64,000 bases of DNA. Source: Bacillus_BE sp042263505. Its GTDB lineage: Bacteria > Bacillota > Bacilli > Bacillales > Cytobacillaceae. The DNA lies in the NCBI RefSeq assembly GCF_042263505.1, contig NZ_JBHKFI010000018.1, positions 1 to 64,000 of the forward strand, given 5' to 3'. Each line of letters starts with the position of its first letter. Position 1 is the first letter of the stretch. The position numbers and the translations under genes were made by a program. The notes under the pieces are model-generated. The model worked only from the letters and a program-made list of their open reading frames with translations. It did not search any database and was not told the origin of the DNA. Positions 9,250 through 19,598 of this stretch are shown here, piece by piece.

Positions 9250-12200
9250 CTATATCTTTGCCAATAATCCCTTGAACATTTCATAGTTCGTTGCCACACC
9301 ATTATCTAAATCCATCTCTATCTGCTTATCGGCTAAATGGTGCAATAATTCATCATACGCTTTTAACTCTTCAATCTTCTTATCCAAGACTTTTAATTCC
9401 TTTTTAGCATTACTGATTTCTTTAACCGTAGAGTCACCTTCAATAATACTAAGCAAACCTTTTTTCTCTGCAAAAAGACGATTTTGTAGTTCATGAAGGT
9501 AATCCGTTCTGATTCTTGATAGGGTTGATTTATCATATCGGTGCATATAGATTAAGCAGTTAAATGCCTTTTGCTTACCAGAAGTAAACATCCAATAAAT
9601 TGGTCTTTTTTTGTAAACCTGAACGTGGTCCTTAAAGAAATCGTTCACGAAATATCTTCTAATCGTTTCTTTAGCTGTTTCTCCACTTTTCTTGCCAAGA
9701 GTATCAGCAATAAAATCAAGATTTTGTTGTAAAGTGGCTTCACCAAAAGTCACTTTCACAAACTCAACAAACTTTGAAACAATATCATCTTCAAAATAAG
9801 AACCTGACAATACAGGAAGAATGTTATCCTTATCTGCTTTGAAGGTTTTATATGCTTCTGAATCAAACTTCCCACCTGCAAACACAAGACCTTCTTCATC
9901 AAGGGAATAACGCCCAAACATACAGCCGACAGCATAGGATATAAACGACTTAATTTCTCTTTTCCTATCTGATTTTCTTATTGTTACATCGTCTTCACTA
10001 ACCTCGGGAGACATTTCACCTTCTAAACCGTACTCATTGATAAACAACTTGTTCAGTTCTTCTTCGTTATTCTTTAGTCGATTGAATTGGTCTTCGGTAT
10101 ATGAACTCCAATTATTAAATGTCTGTTCAATGATTGAAGTATCTCCTTTATGAATCAAGAATGGATGTTTACAGAAATCCCATGAGTTTTCATATGAGTC
10201 CCAATCATTTTTTGAAATATCTATACACTGGATAGACAATTTTTCAATCTCAGCAAATAAATCATCGTCATCTACCATTACAATAGGTAAACTATTAACA
10301 TCCTTCATCTGATAACTCATTGTTGGATTGAACAAATCCATAATATAATTTATTACCTTAGTATTCAAAAGACCTATAATATAATGTTCACTTTTTCCAT
10401 CTAACATGTGGAAGGTTGGTCCTTTTTTATCATATATTGCGTTACGGGCAATTCTAACTGAAAACCCCCTATTTGAGATACCGTTATATGTTAGACCATC
10501 TCTAAACCAATATTTTTCATTAAGTAAATTTGAGCTTTTATTTAATTTATAAAAACTCCTTGCATCCAGTGACCAATCTACGACATATTCTAAGTTTCCA
10601 TACCATTTACGATAATTTCCACCTTTTGTATATAAACTCCATTTTTTATTAATATCCTCTTTTTTCACTTCCCAAATTCTTCTTAAAAATCTATCGTTGT
10701 CTGCTGTAATATTTTGAGAACCTGTTACTTCGATATAATCTAATAGTTGCTTTTCTCTCCGAAACGTACTCTGTAGTTTTTCAGATATCCAATATGCAAT
10801 TGGTTGACCTGGAATATTTTCATAGAAGTCATTTTTTTGCGTATATCTATAATAGACATCATTATTTCTTATTGCTTCCAATGCTTTTTTGGGTTGATTC
10901 TCGACTCCTGTAAAATCTGCCAGTCTAATATATTCACCAGTTGTTTTTGAGTTGACATTTCGTAATGTAAATGTACAAACTGGTACAACTGCGGCCTCAA
11001 ATGCGTTATATTCAAGTTGAATTAGAGAACTTATACTATTTCCTGAGACTATTTCTTTTCTCAAATCTTCAAACGAAGAGAGGAACATCCAAACAAAAGG
11101 AGTAATAAATCCTAAATGGCCCTCTTTCTTAACTTTTTGTAAAGAATACTCCATAAACACAGAAAATAAATCTGAACTAAACTTATAATTATTTCTTAAG
11201 AATGCTGTAAGTTCTGTTGTCATATATCTGCTTCCCATGTACGGGGGATTGGACACTAAAATACAATAAGTTGTCCGCATTATATCTGTCTGCTTTATTA
11301 AACTTGGTAGAAGGTCAATAGCCTTCTTTCTTGATTCATCTTCAAACATATCTCTGGCTGGATTGTTTTGAATATATTCCAGTCTTGCTAAAAGAAAATC
11401 CTCGTCAAAATTATTGATTTTAATTAATGAACCAATCATTTTACCATCTCGGAACTGTTCGATAAAACTTTTTGTATTTTCAAAGTTACTTCCGCTGTTT
11501 TCACCAGCGATGAAAGCAATGTCCTCTTCATTTAAGTCGTTCGTTTCTTGAATTGATGCTAAATTAAGGTGCAACCCTTCTCTTTCAATGCTTCTAAAAA
11601 ATCTGTTGTTGTATTGTAATGCTTTCATAACAACGGAGAAACATGCCAGTTGATATGCCCTGTCATCAATATCCAAGCCATATAGGTTATTTTCAATGAT
11701 AAGTCTTGGAATTTCTCTTTCCATATAACCACATTTGCTGTATATTTCAAAAAACACATCGAAAGCGTAGACTAAAATATGTCCACTACCCATAGCAGGG
11801 TCAAAGAACTTTATTTCTTCCACTTCTAATTCCTTATTAATATAAGGTGCTAATTTCTCATCAAAGTCTGGTTCTGGATTTGGATTTTCAAGATAGAATT
11901 CCCATTCTTGCAATAGTTCCCTATCTCCAGGATGTGATTCCACCCAATATCTCCCCAATGAGTTTTGAACCATATATCTAACTATCCAATCAGGCGTAAA
12001 GAGTTGCGTTGCAAAAGGGATTTCTTCTGTTTTATACTTAGCTTTCGCCTTAATCACTCGGTCTTTTTCTTCTGCAATAAAATACTGATAAAGCCACCCT
12101 ATGATTTCAACATCTGCCCAATCTCCTTCTGGAAAGACATCTGTATCAGTCATTTGAGATAAAAATGAACCTTCTGCTAATAATCCGTCAGGGAACAGAA

Positions 12201-12726
12201 GCTCCGTATAATCGGCAATTTTCTGAAACATAAAAGGAAGAAGTGGTTTTAAACCATTACATTGTTTGATAATGAGATATTTGAATAGCTCTTCCGATTT
12301 GTTGTTTAATTTTAGGTTGTAGACATATTCCTTATCTACATCTAAATCAACATTAAGGGCTTCTTGAACAATATCAGGTTCAAAACTTCCAGAATTGCTC
12401 GAAGAAAGCACCCTTATTTTTGTTGGAAGGTAGTTATTGACTTCCATAAATCTTAATGCTGTAAAACGATTAAACCAAGTATATGCCACTTCCTCGATGA
12501 CTTGGTTAAAACCAATCTTATCTATTCTTGCAATTAATGCATCCCTTTGATTTTTTTGGTCTTTATCAAGCTGTTTACCATCTATATAGATGGCATCCGA
12601 GCTTTGAATATCAGCCTTTTTAACCCTATCTTCGGATATTCCTAATTGAAGGGCTTTAACCGTTATTTTTTCTATTAGTTCATTTCTTGCATTTACTGCA
12701 AAATTCTTTAATGCTGTTTTATTCAT
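9250..12726 (-). CDS. pglX: BREX adenine-specific DNA methyltransferase PglX
   Basis: An 1158-residue class I DNA methyltransferase. The SAM-binding motif I appears as FFDPAMGSGHILV near residue 309, and the catalytic N6-adenine motif IV as SNPPYMGS near residue 492. Residues 500-850 contain target-recognition-like sequence, and the C-terminal 80 residues are coiled (KKELKVLDKKIEELK). In type I BREX, PglX modifies a non-palindromic site and marks self DNA. Length and motif order match the family, with no frameshift visible. It starts 15 nt after brxC ends. The specificity cannot be read from the sequence. Confidence 0.95.
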   Translation of the reverse strand: MNKTALKNFAVNARNELIEKITVKALQLGISEDRVKKADIQSSDAIYIDGKQLDKDQKNQRDALIARIDKIGFNQVIEEVAYTWFNRFTALRFMEVNNYLPTKIRVLSSSNSGSFEPDIVQEALNVDLDVDKEYVYNLKLNNKSEELFKYLIIKQCNGLKPLLPFMFQKIADYTELLFPDGLLAEGSFLSQMTDTDVFPEGDWADVEIIGWLYQYFIAEEKDRVIKAKAKYKTEEIPFATQLFTPDWIVRYMVQNSLGRYWVESHPGDRELLQEWEFYLENPNPEPDFDEKLAPYINKELEVEEIKFFDPAMGSGHILVYAFDVFFEIYSKCGYMEREIPRLIIENNLYGLDIDDRAYQLACFSVVMKALQYNNRFFRSIEREGLHLNLASIQETNDLNEEDIAFIAGENSGSNFENTKSFIEQFRDGKMIGSLIKINNFDEDFLLARLEYIQNNPARDMFEDESRKKAIDLLPSLIKQTDIMRTTYCILVSNPPYMGSRYMTTELTAFLRNNYKFSSDLFSVFMEYSLQKVKKEGHLGFITPFVWMFLSSFEDLRKEIVSGNSISSLIQLEYNAFEAAVVPVCTFTLRNVNSKTTGEYIRLADFTGVENQPKKALEAIRNNDVYYRYTQKNDFYENIPGQPIAYWISEKLQSTFRREKQLLDYIEVTGSQNITADNDRFLRRIWEVKKEDINKKWSLYTKGGNYRKWYGNLEYVVDWSLDARSFYKLNKSSNLLNEKYWFRDGLTYNGISNRGFSVRIARNAIYDKKGPTFHMLDGKSEHYIIGLLNTKVINYIMDLFNPTMSYQMKDVNSLPIVMVDDDDLFAEIEKLSIQCIDISKNDWDSYENSWDFCKHPFLIHKGDTSIIEQTFNNWSSYTEDQFNRLKNNEEELNKLFINEYGLEGEMSPEVSEDDVTIRKSDRKREIKSFISYAVGCMFGRYSLDEEGLVFAGGKFDSEAYKTFKADKDNILPVLSGSYFEDDIVSKFVEFVKVTFGEATLQQNLDFIADTLGKKSGETAKETIRRYFVNDFFKDHVQVYKKRPIYWMFTSGKQKAFNCLIYMHRYDKSTLSRIRTDYLHELQNRLFAEKKGLLSIIEGDSTVKEISNAKKELKVLDKKIEELKAYDELLHHLADKQIEMDLDNGVATNYEMFKGLLAKI

Positions 12727-12740
12727 TTCAATAAACCGCC

Positions 12741-15700
12741 TTAGTCGATGAACTCGATATTTTTATTGTGTTTAATAATGCTTTTGAGTTTATCGGAGAG
12801 CGAATTGATAAACTTGTCCACGTCAGCTTCGTTATTTAGACGTTTTACAAAGAACAATTCTTTAATGTTCAATTTTTCAAGACCCATTTCCACTTTTTCT
12901 TCCTCATTAGGGTCTTTAATAATTTCTCCGCTTTCCTCTTCCTGTTTGGCTAACAACCATTGCTTGATTTCATTTTCGATAATTCTATCGTACTTTTCCT
13001 TAAAGCTATTGCTTTGAGAAATAGTTGCATCTACCTTATAAATATCACTAAAGGACTTAATACTTTGAAGCAGATTGTTGTAAAACGATTCGATTGTTTT
13101 TTTCGTATTAGCATTTACTTCGTATTGACTTGCCTTTAGAGAAAGTTGGTCATAATCTGCCTGAATTTTTTGTGAGGCATTTTCTTTCTTATCCTTCAGA
13201 ACCACATTTAGAGCTTCATCAATTTTATTTACGAATTCTGGTATTTTTCGTATTTTCCCATAAGGTAAGATATCCTCCAAAATGGCTGAAAGTTTATTGG
13301 CCGCATCTTCCGTATCATCGTCAGTTAAATAGAGCTTATTATCTTCGTAATTCTTTATAGCTAATAGTCCTTTATCAAAAATATCCTTCTGGTTTTCAAA
13401 AAAGCGTCTTACATAATCTACATCCTCTTCCCAAATTAAAAGGTCTTCTTCTAAATCCTTTAGCTTGGTAAAAAACGTAGCATTGTCCATGTTGTTTTCA
13501 AACTGATTAAAGTATTCAAGTCCTTTATCAAGAAGGCTCTTACCAGGATATTTTCTTCCTTCATAGCGATTTTTCAGTTGTTTAATCGCTTCTATTTGTT
13601 GACCGATTAAAGTCTTTATCTCTCTAACAAGACCATCTTCATCACTTGGTAAGTCCGTTTTATTGAATAGTTCTTTGCAAATACTCTTTGCTGTCTTTAA
13701 TAGGGCTTCATCAACATTTACCCTTCTGATGATAATAACCCTATCAACCTGTGATGGCTTTCTCAGAGCATCAATTACGTCAACATAGTCTGTTGGTTCT
13801 AAATATTGACCATTGTATCTTAATCGAATTCTTTCTTTTTTAAATAATCCTGCTGTAATTCCAGCAATATCCACTTCATTCCAACCATACGGTTTATCGG
13901 TATATCTATCCAGTAGAATTTTCATTCTCACTTGTTTAGAAATGTCATCTTGCAATTTAATAAACGAGAAAATCTCATTTTCTGCTAACTCATTTGTATC
14001 ACTTTTAAAATCCTCCAATGATTGTTGCTCGGAGTTATTTTTTAGAAGGCTTTTTATATCATCATCACTATTATAAAATTCTTTTACATAACCTAATTTT
14101 GTATAAACATTATCCACTAAAGTTTTGAAAGCAGTATTTATTTTGTCCTTTAATGTGTTCCCTTTAACATCCAGTCTCTCTCCATTGATATAGAAAGTTC
14201 CTGCCTTTATTGCTTCCTCTAACAATTCTTTAACTCTTCTTTTCCTTGATTTTGATTCATGCTTTTTACTATCTATTATATTTTGAATATTTTCAGGTAA
14301 GGTAGGGTTTACCTTTTTTGTATATTCATCTATTTTAAGAACTTCTTCCATCTCTTCTACATAGGAGTCATTGCCTCGTAACTTTAAAATCATCTGACTA
14401 TTACCCATAGTCATCATCATGATTTCTTGGTCTGGCTTATCGTAGTTATCTGATAATGGCGATAAAATATGAATTCCTATATTTGAAGTTTGATTTAAAT
14501 ACTCCTTTTCATCCATTTTTCGATTGAATGGAAAATCATATTTATCAGAGTATTTTATTTTTTTTGCGTCATATAAGTCATGGAACACGTAATCAGCCAG
14601 TGCTCTTTTAACCACTTCTTCATCTATATTGATTGATTTGATTTCCCTATTTATATCTTGCTCGTCATCCGTAAGGAAAATATAAACGTCTCCGTTCTTC
14701 TGAATGAGGGTTTGTGCAATCAATTTTTTCAGTGAACTCTCAATCTTTTCCTTTAGAACAAGTTTATCTTCATTAATCTTTGTTACCATTAGTGTCGCAA
14801 TATTTTCTACTGAAGCAGGTAATTCCTTAATATATTTAACCATGAACAACACTTTAAGAAGGTCTATATTAAATTTGTCATCTCTTAATGCTGGGTTTTC
14901 ATATGCTCCTTCAATAACCCTAACGATAGTCGGGTTTAAAAATTCTTTTATTGTTTCGTAGAAAGCGTAGAACGGAACGAGTGCTCCTTCGTGTTCCTCA
15001 GAATATCTCAGACCTGCTTCCTTAAAAGCAGATAGCATAGACCTTTCTCCTTCAGATAAATGTTTTCCTGAACTTCCATGTTTTCTGACTTGTTCAAATA
15101 CATTTTGAAGAAGTTTAAATTGGTACGGAATAAATGGATACACATCAGCGAATTCCTTTTCATCCTCATATCCACGCAAATCTGCTGTACTATCTTTAAA
15201 GTCAATTAAATTTTTTAATGTCGCACTTGTATTGTCTTCATGATACATAAGTTGAAGCGTTTCTTTTGCATGTTCCTTTTTAGATAGGATACGTTTCTTT
15301 ATTACTTCATCCACTGAAATGGAAGATAAAGATAGTCTGGTATCAAAACGCCCTTGGATTTTAGAAAAGTCATTGCCCTTCACTTTTACGATAGAATCAA
15401 TGCTTTCTTGAGAGGTAACTAAAATCCACACCTTACCATTACAAAATGTTCCCAAATCTTCTGCTACTGTTTGAAGATTTAACATTAATTGTTGATTATC
15501 GCCTATATATTGACCAATTTCATCGACTAAGAAAACTAAATGAAAATTTTTACCTTTGCTATCGATGTAGTCTTTTACATCTTTAGCGAATTTTTCAATG
15601 CTTATCTCGAAATTGTTTACCCCATTTTCAAACCAATTCCTTGCAGATTCCGCAGTCATATTTGTAACCTGTGTTAATGCCCCAATGACATAATCTGCAT

Positions 15701-16307
15701 CGAAATAGAACGTGTTTCTTCTTTCAATCCAATCTTCTCCAGATAAATCTTTAAACACCATTTTAAAATCTTCATATACGCCTTCCTTGGTTAAGTGTTT
15801 TTCCATTTCTGCAACACCAGGTATATCACCATAGAAACCTCTATGCTCATAGAACACCTTCATAAAGACTTTAAGAATAGCATCGTCTTTGGATTTACCA
15901 TCAACGGAACTTTTAGAATCAATATTAAAGAGAATTACTTCCGTTTCAACATCTGATGTTCTCTTCATATTGGCGAGAACCATCGGGTCTTGAACTTTTT
16001 TATCAAAGAATTCAATAGCTTGTTTCCCATTTATTTTTTTATTTTCCAATAGGTATGCAAGGATTTTTAGAAAGTGTGATTTACCAGAACCAAAAAATCC
16101 AGATATCCAGACACCCATTTTATCTGTGTATCCATCAATTCCCTTTTGGTAATTCTCATAAAACTTGGATAAATGCTTCGCAAGTTCTTTTGTTACGACA
16201 TATTCATCCAACTCTTGATAAATGTTGTCTTCATCCGTTTGGGCAACTTTAATTACGCCTTTAATGTTTCTGTGTATATCCTTCTCAAACATATCCTTGA
16301 TTTGCAC
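12741..16307 (-). CDS. brxC: BREX ATPase BrxC
   Basis: An 1188-residue P-loop ATPase. Walker A is GFFGSGKSHFLK near residue 72 and a Walker B-like LVFLVDEIGQYIG lies near residue 260. The middle and C-terminal parts are long helical regions with coiled-coil segments (about 850-1120). The start is a GTG at 16305-16307 with AGGGGGAG well placed upstream. BrxC is a core subunit of BREX that is thought to assemble with PglX and PglZ; its precise chemistry is unsettled. It is preceded by brxB with an 11-nt gap. Confidence 0.94.
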   Translation of the reverse strand: MQIKDMFEKDIHRNIKGVIKVAQTDEDNIYQELDEYVVTKELAKHLSKFYENYQKGIDGYTDKMGVWISGFFGSGKSHFLKILAYLLENKKINGKQAIEFFDKKVQDPMVLANMKRTSDVETEVILFNIDSKSSVDGKSKDDAILKVFMKVFYEHRGFYGDIPGVAEMEKHLTKEGVYEDFKMVFKDLSGEDWIERRNTFYFDADYVIGALTQVTNMTAESARNWFENGVNNFEISIEKFAKDVKDYIDSKGKNFHLVFLVDEIGQYIGDNQQLMLNLQTVAEDLGTFCNGKVWILVTSQESIDSIVKVKGNDFSKIQGRFDTRLSLSSISVDEVIKKRILSKKEHAKETLQLMYHEDNTSATLKNLIDFKDSTADLRGYEDEKEFADVYPFIPYQFKLLQNVFEQVRKHGSSGKHLSEGERSMLSAFKEAGLRYSEEHEGALVPFYAFYETIKEFLNPTIVRVIEGAYENPALRDDKFNIDLLKVLFMVKYIKELPASVENIATLMVTKINEDKLVLKEKIESSLKKLIAQTLIQKNGDVYIFLTDDEQDINREIKSINIDEEVVKRALADYVFHDLYDAKKIKYSDKYDFPFNRKMDEKEYLNQTSNIGIHILSPLSDNYDKPDQEIMMMTMGNSQMILKLRGNDSYVEEMEEVLKIDEYTKKVNPTLPENIQNIIDSKKHESKSRKRRVKELLEEAIKAGTFYINGERLDVKGNTLKDKINTAFKTLVDNVYTKLGYVKEFYNSDDDIKSLLKNNSEQQSLEDFKSDTNELAENEIFSFIKLQDDISKQVRMKILLDRYTDKPYGWNEVDIAGITAGLFKKERIRLRYNGQYLEPTDYVDVIDALRKPSQVDRVIIIRRVNVDEALLKTAKSICKELFNKTDLPSDEDGLVREIKTLIGQQIEAIKQLKNRYEGRKYPGKSLLDKGLEYFNQFENNMDNATFFTKLKDLEEDLLIWEEDVDYVRRFFENQKDIFDKGLLAIKNYEDNKLYLTDDDTEDAANKLSAILEDILPYGKIRKIPEFVNKIDEALNVVLKDKKENASQKIQADYDQLSLKASQYEVNANTKKTIESFYNNLLQSIKSFSDIYKVDATISQSNSFKEKYDRIIENEIKQWLLAKQEEESGEIIKDPNEEEKVEMGLEKLNIKELFFVKRLNNEADVDKFINSLSDKLKSIIKHNKNIEFID

Positions 16308-16318
16308 AAGAACTCCCC

Positions 16319-16894
16319 CTATATCTCTTTATCCACTAATCGAAAAGCTCGATAGTAATTGTCATCCTTGAATTTTCCAAACAATTTTAACGAAAGTCCA
16401 TCATATACCCCTGGAAAGAACATTATGACAGGTATTTTATCCAGTACCTCTTGAAGATTGTTTAAGATATTATGTGAACGTACAAATGGATAGACTTTTC
16501 CAACCCCTGTGATAAAAACAATGTTATTGTCGGCAATTTGCTCCTTTATTCTTTTTAGAAAGGTTTCAGGTGCGGTAAAGTTTTTCATTGCTCGAAATAA
16601 AGATTCTCGCCCTTGTTTCTCTTCCATTTGAAATATCCGCTCAAAAATACGTTTTTCTTTTGCAATTTCAACCATCATTTTATAAAGGTCAAATTCAATA
16701 ATTTTTCGGTTTGACCCCTCGTAATTGAACTCTTTCTTAATATGTTTTACATAATCCCGAACTAACAATTCATGTTCTGGTTCATAATCAAACACATAGA
16801 AACTGATTTCATTGCCAAGTCCTCTTCCTTCAAGAAACTTGTCCTCTTTTATTTTGGGGATTATTTTATCCAGCCTATTATTCAAGTTGCTCAT
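16319..16894 (-). CDS. brxB: BREX protein BrxB
   Basis: A 191-residue protein of the DUF1788 family, which is BrxB in type I BREX. The word IVFITGVGKVYPFVRSHNILNNL (described here as the GVGKVYPF motif near residue 130) and the ending IMFFPGVYDG are typical of the family. The ATG has AAAGAGGTG upstream. It lies in the conserved order brxA-brxB-brxC with 12-nt spacers. Confidence 0.93.
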   Translation of the reverse strand: MSNLNNRLDKIIPKIKEDKFLEGRGLGNEISFYVFDYEPEHELLVRDYVKHIKKEFNYEGSNRKIIEFDLYKMMVEIAKEKRIFERIFQMEEKQGRESLFRAMKNFTAPETFLKRIKEQIADNNIVFITGVGKVYPFVRSHNILNNLQEVLDKIPVIMFFPGVYDGLSLKLFGKFKDDNYYRAFRLVDKEI

Positions 16895-16906
16895 ACCTTC
16901 ACCTCT

Positions 16907-17503
16907 TTAGTGACCCATTGCCTTAACGAACTGGCCATCACCAATTCTAATTATGTATTCCTTCAAATCTTCATCTATTAGAAGTCTGCTTAACTCTCCT
17001 GTTTTTTTATCCTTTAAAACGCCTGATTCAAATAAAACCTTGTAGAACACTTGCTTTAATTTGGCAATTGTCTTCTCCGTAAATCCAGCCACTCTTTTAT
17101 CCTGCTCTGCTTTTACAGTGAAATATAAATTCAAATCCTTTTTTTCAATCAATAGTATATTTGATTCATACTTTTCTCTAATGACTTCATTCATAAATTC
17201 AAAAAACAATCTATCCGTCTTCATTATGGCGTATAAATTGATTATTTTCCCTGTTTCTAACGGTTCTTCTAATACCATTTGTGTTAGTGTTTCATCTAAG
17301 GCATTTACCCTTCTTAACACTGCTGGAAGGCTTCTCTTGATGCTTGATTCATATTTATATTGAAAAAGGTTTTCCTCTGTTACTCGTTGCTTTATTTCCT
17401 TATCATTTATATCCCGAACCTTTAGACCTATTACTTGCTTTAATTCGTAAAGCAAAAATGAAGCTCCTGTTAAAGAAGAACTATATTCTAATTCGCTAAT
17501 CAT
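16907..17503 (-). CDS. brxA: BREX protein BrxA
   Basis: About 198 residues of the DUF1819 family, the BrxA subunit of BREX, which in studied systems is a helical DNA-binding protein. The better start is the ATG at 17503, because GGAAGGAG lies directly before it; an upstream ATG at 17521 overlaps that ribosome binding site. Words such as GASFLLYELKQVIGL near the N-terminus and LIDEDLKEYIIRIGDG near the C-terminus fit the family. It is the second gene of the operon. Confidence 0.92.
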   Translation of the reverse strand: MISELEYSSSLTGASFLLYELKQVIGLKVRDINDKEIKQRVTEENLFQYKYESSIKRSLPAVLRRVNALDETLTQMVLEEPLETGKIINLYAIMKTDRLFFEFMNEVIREKYESNILLIEKKDLNLYFTVKAEQDKRVAGFTEKTIAKLKQVFYKVLFESGVLKDKKTGELSRLLIDEDLKEYIIRIGDGQFVKAMGH

Positions 17504-17539
17504 TCTACAACTCCTTCCCATTTAAGGATAACACCATGA

Positions 17540-17827
17540 TTACTCTCCCAAATGACCGTTCATATCAAGAATTCTGTTTACAACTTCAAGTCGCCTTTTA
17601 CCGCATTGTTGCTTAAGAATAGTCGTAAAGTCGCCATTCTTTAGAACCCTATTTGGGTTATTTTTGTATATTTCTTCAACCTCTTTTATAAGAATAGTTT
17701 CATCAATTTCACTTTCCCAGTAAGCATCTATTACGGAGTTTAATGCCGAAGCCAGTTCTCTCTGTGTTTTATAAAAAAGTTTAAGCTCCAATTGTGCCAC
17801 CTCAAAGCCATACTTATTTTTTACCAT
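17540..17827 (-). CDS. Small BREX-leading protein
   Basis: A 95-residue, mostly helical and charged protein, first in the BREX transcript and about 35 nt before the brxA start. It ends with a basic word, CGKRRLEVVNRILD. I do not know a function; small conserved proteins of this size are found in front of brxA in some Bacillus BREX loci, and I infer a regulatory or accessory role. The ribosome binding site is weak (AATAAGAG). No DNA-binding motif can be assigned by eye. Confidence 0.65.
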   Translation of the reverse strand: MVKNKYGFEVAQLELKLFYKTQRELASALNSVIDAYWESEIDETILIKEVEEIYKNNPNRVLKNGDFTTILKQQCGKRRLEVVNRILDMNGHLGE

Positions 17828-17886
17828 ACTCTTATTTTATTCTTACTTTTTGAGATAAGCAACAAACGGATAGTGTAAGATTGCAT

Positions 17887-17916
17887 AAAAAAAACCAATA
17901 GGATATCCTATCGGTC
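17887..17916 (-). terminator. Terminator upstream of the BREX operon
   Basis: An ACCAATAGG/CCTATCGGT stem (17894-17915) followed on the minus strand by a run of eight T. It isolates the BREX operon from the PH-domain gene upstream. The BREX promoter must therefore lie in 17828-17886; that stretch is AT-rich and I see no consensus-quality box. 17917-18089 holds nothing I recognise. Confidence 0.75.
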
Positions 17917-18089
17917 TTCTTACTTTCATGTTTCCATAATACTTATCAGATTTCAGGACAACTATCTCTGGCAATCCCATTTCAACATATTCTAAATATA
18001 AATGTTGCTTGGTTTCAAAATCTATTACATTAGGAACTACTTAACCCATATATAAAATTACATCTTGTTTTGTTTAATTGTACCTGCTT

Positions 18090-18536
18090 TTAACTAATCT
18101 GCATTTTAATAAATTTATAAATATCTTCAAAGTCCTTTTGAGGAATATGAGTAATTTTATTCTTCTTACTTCCAAATAAACCAGGTTTTTTTAGTTCGAT
18201 AACAGTTGCAGTTATACCCAATGCTTTTAGAATATCATGGTCAATTTCTGTAAAATCCGAGTATTCTATCTCATGAGGTTTTACCTTTCCAAAAGGCTTC
18301 ACTTCTGCTAAGACTGCCTTAGTGTCGGTTACAAATAAATAACCAAATGTCGTTCCACTAAAAGCACCTGATGACAGAAAATAAATCTTTTCATTAATAA
18401 GGTTTTTCTTTACAGTATCAAAAGCCTTCATAAATTGTTGACGAGCTGTTTTAGGTAATTTTTCCGCCTCAGTACGAATACCATCATAGGTTGAATATTC
18501 TCCTACTATAGTTATCTCTATATTGATATTATTCAT
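18090..18536 (-). CDS. YokE-like PH-domain protein
   Basis: A 148-residue soluble protein. The words IYFLSSGAFSGTTFGYLFVTDTK (key part GTTFGYLFVTD, near residue 65) followed by HEIEYSDFTEID and a final helix FEDIYKFI are the strand and helix pattern of bacterial PH domains such as the YokE-like family. These domains occur in phage and stress-related proteins with unclear ligands. It stands alone between two terminator-bounded units. No partner gene points to a specific role. Confidence 0.7.
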   Translation of the reverse strand: MNNINIEITIVGEYSTYDGIRTEAEKLPKTARQQFMKAFDTVKKNLINEKIYFLSSGAFSGTTFGYLFVTDTKAVLAEVKPFGKVKPHEIEYSDFTEIDHDILKALGITATVIELKKPGLFGSKKNKITHIPQKDFEDIYKFIKMQIS

Positions 18537-18772
18537 TATGATAATTCCTTTCGGTTAATAATTCTAAATTTATTATAAGGGCAGAGAATAAAGATTACAT
18601 CAAGACAAGTCCAACTTCCGATATTTACCTTTAGTACAAGAAAAAAATGAAGTCTTAAAGCAATGCCTAAACACACGATGAATTTTTAAAAGATTTTCTA
18701 AAAATCTTTTAAATCTTGACTTTATATATTAAAGCACCAATATCAATCCGATACCTTAATGAATTTAACTCC

Positions 18773-19156
18773 TTATTCACTAACATATTCTACTTTAATG
18801 CCATTTACTCTTGTATCCATTTCATATGTTTCAGATGACCTTCCGTACTTTACACTAAGATTCTTTTCATTTACCCACTTAATCGTGAATTCACCGTCTG
18901 ACACAAATGTATTTCCAGATTTATTCGGAAACTCTTCACCTTTATCCAGTATAGATAATTGGTATGATATACTTGTTGTTGCTCCGCAATCTCTACTAAA
19001 TAGATAAGCCATTTTTTCACCTCTTGGAGATGGAACTTCTTGAATAATTTCATTCCCACACATACCACCAAATAATAAGTCCAACACATATCTTCCACCC
19101 ATAAATATCGCAATAACGATAACAGCCACTATCAATAGACATTTTGCTATTTTCAT
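18773..19156 (-). CDS. DUF5412-like single-pass membrane protein
   Basis: A 127-residue protein with an N-terminal membrane segment (about residues 5-22, LLIVAVIVIAIFMGG) and an extracytoplasmic beta-rich domain. The pair MCGNEII and RDCGATTSISYQLSIL is the pattern I associate with the DUF5412 family, where the two cysteines may pair outside the membrane. It is monocistronic, and the DNA on either side (18537-18772 and 19157-19400) is AT-rich without genes. The function of the family is unknown. Confidence 0.7.
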   Translation of the reverse strand: MKIAKCLLIVAVIVIAIFMGGRYVLDLLFGGMCGNEIIQEVPSPRGEKMAYLFSRDCGATTSISYQLSILDKGEEFPNKSGNTFVSDGEFTIKWVNEKNLSVKYGRSSETYEMDTRVNGIKVEYVSE

Positions 19157-19400
19157 TTATTATCCATCCCTTCAATCACACAGAATGTGTCAAAGAATCC
19201 TTCTACTTAATCAAGTATGGCTGAAAAAAAGATGGCAAATCCATTTAATCAAAGGAAATAAGTTCTGCCAACGTCTTTCCCTAAATGTTGATTGTTTTCA
19301 AAATCTATTTACTTCGTAATGATATACCTTCCCTGAATCTAAAATCTAATAAGCTTAAAGAACAGGGGTAATCAATTACATTGGGAAAGGGAGCAGAACG

Positions 19401-19598
19401 ATGAAAAAGATAGAAATAGTTCTTTCAGAGGAATTGGAACAGGAGATAGCCGAGATTGTTAAGTTAAAGTCTACTGGCAACTATGTAGCAAAGGAAGAAG
19501 CTATTATTTTGAAGGTGTTGGAACTGTACACAAGCCGATACAAAAGCATGGTGAAAGGCTCAATAAATGCCATTGATAATGCAACAAAAAGAAAATAG
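19401..19598 (+). CDS. Small protein, possible ribbon-helix-helix type
   Basis: A 65-residue protein on the plus strand, preceded by GGGAAAGGGAG at a proper distance. It begins MKKIEIVLSEELEQEIAEIV, a strand followed by an amphipathic helix, then a second helix EEAIILKVLELY and a basic tail. This strand-helix-helix order resembles CopG/Arc-type regulators, but the length of the linker is unusual. No toxin gene lies beside it. The assignment is tentative. Confidence 0.55.
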   Translation: MKKIEIVLSEELEQEIAEIVKLKSTGNYVAKEEAIILKVLELYTSRYKSMVKGSINAIDNATKRK

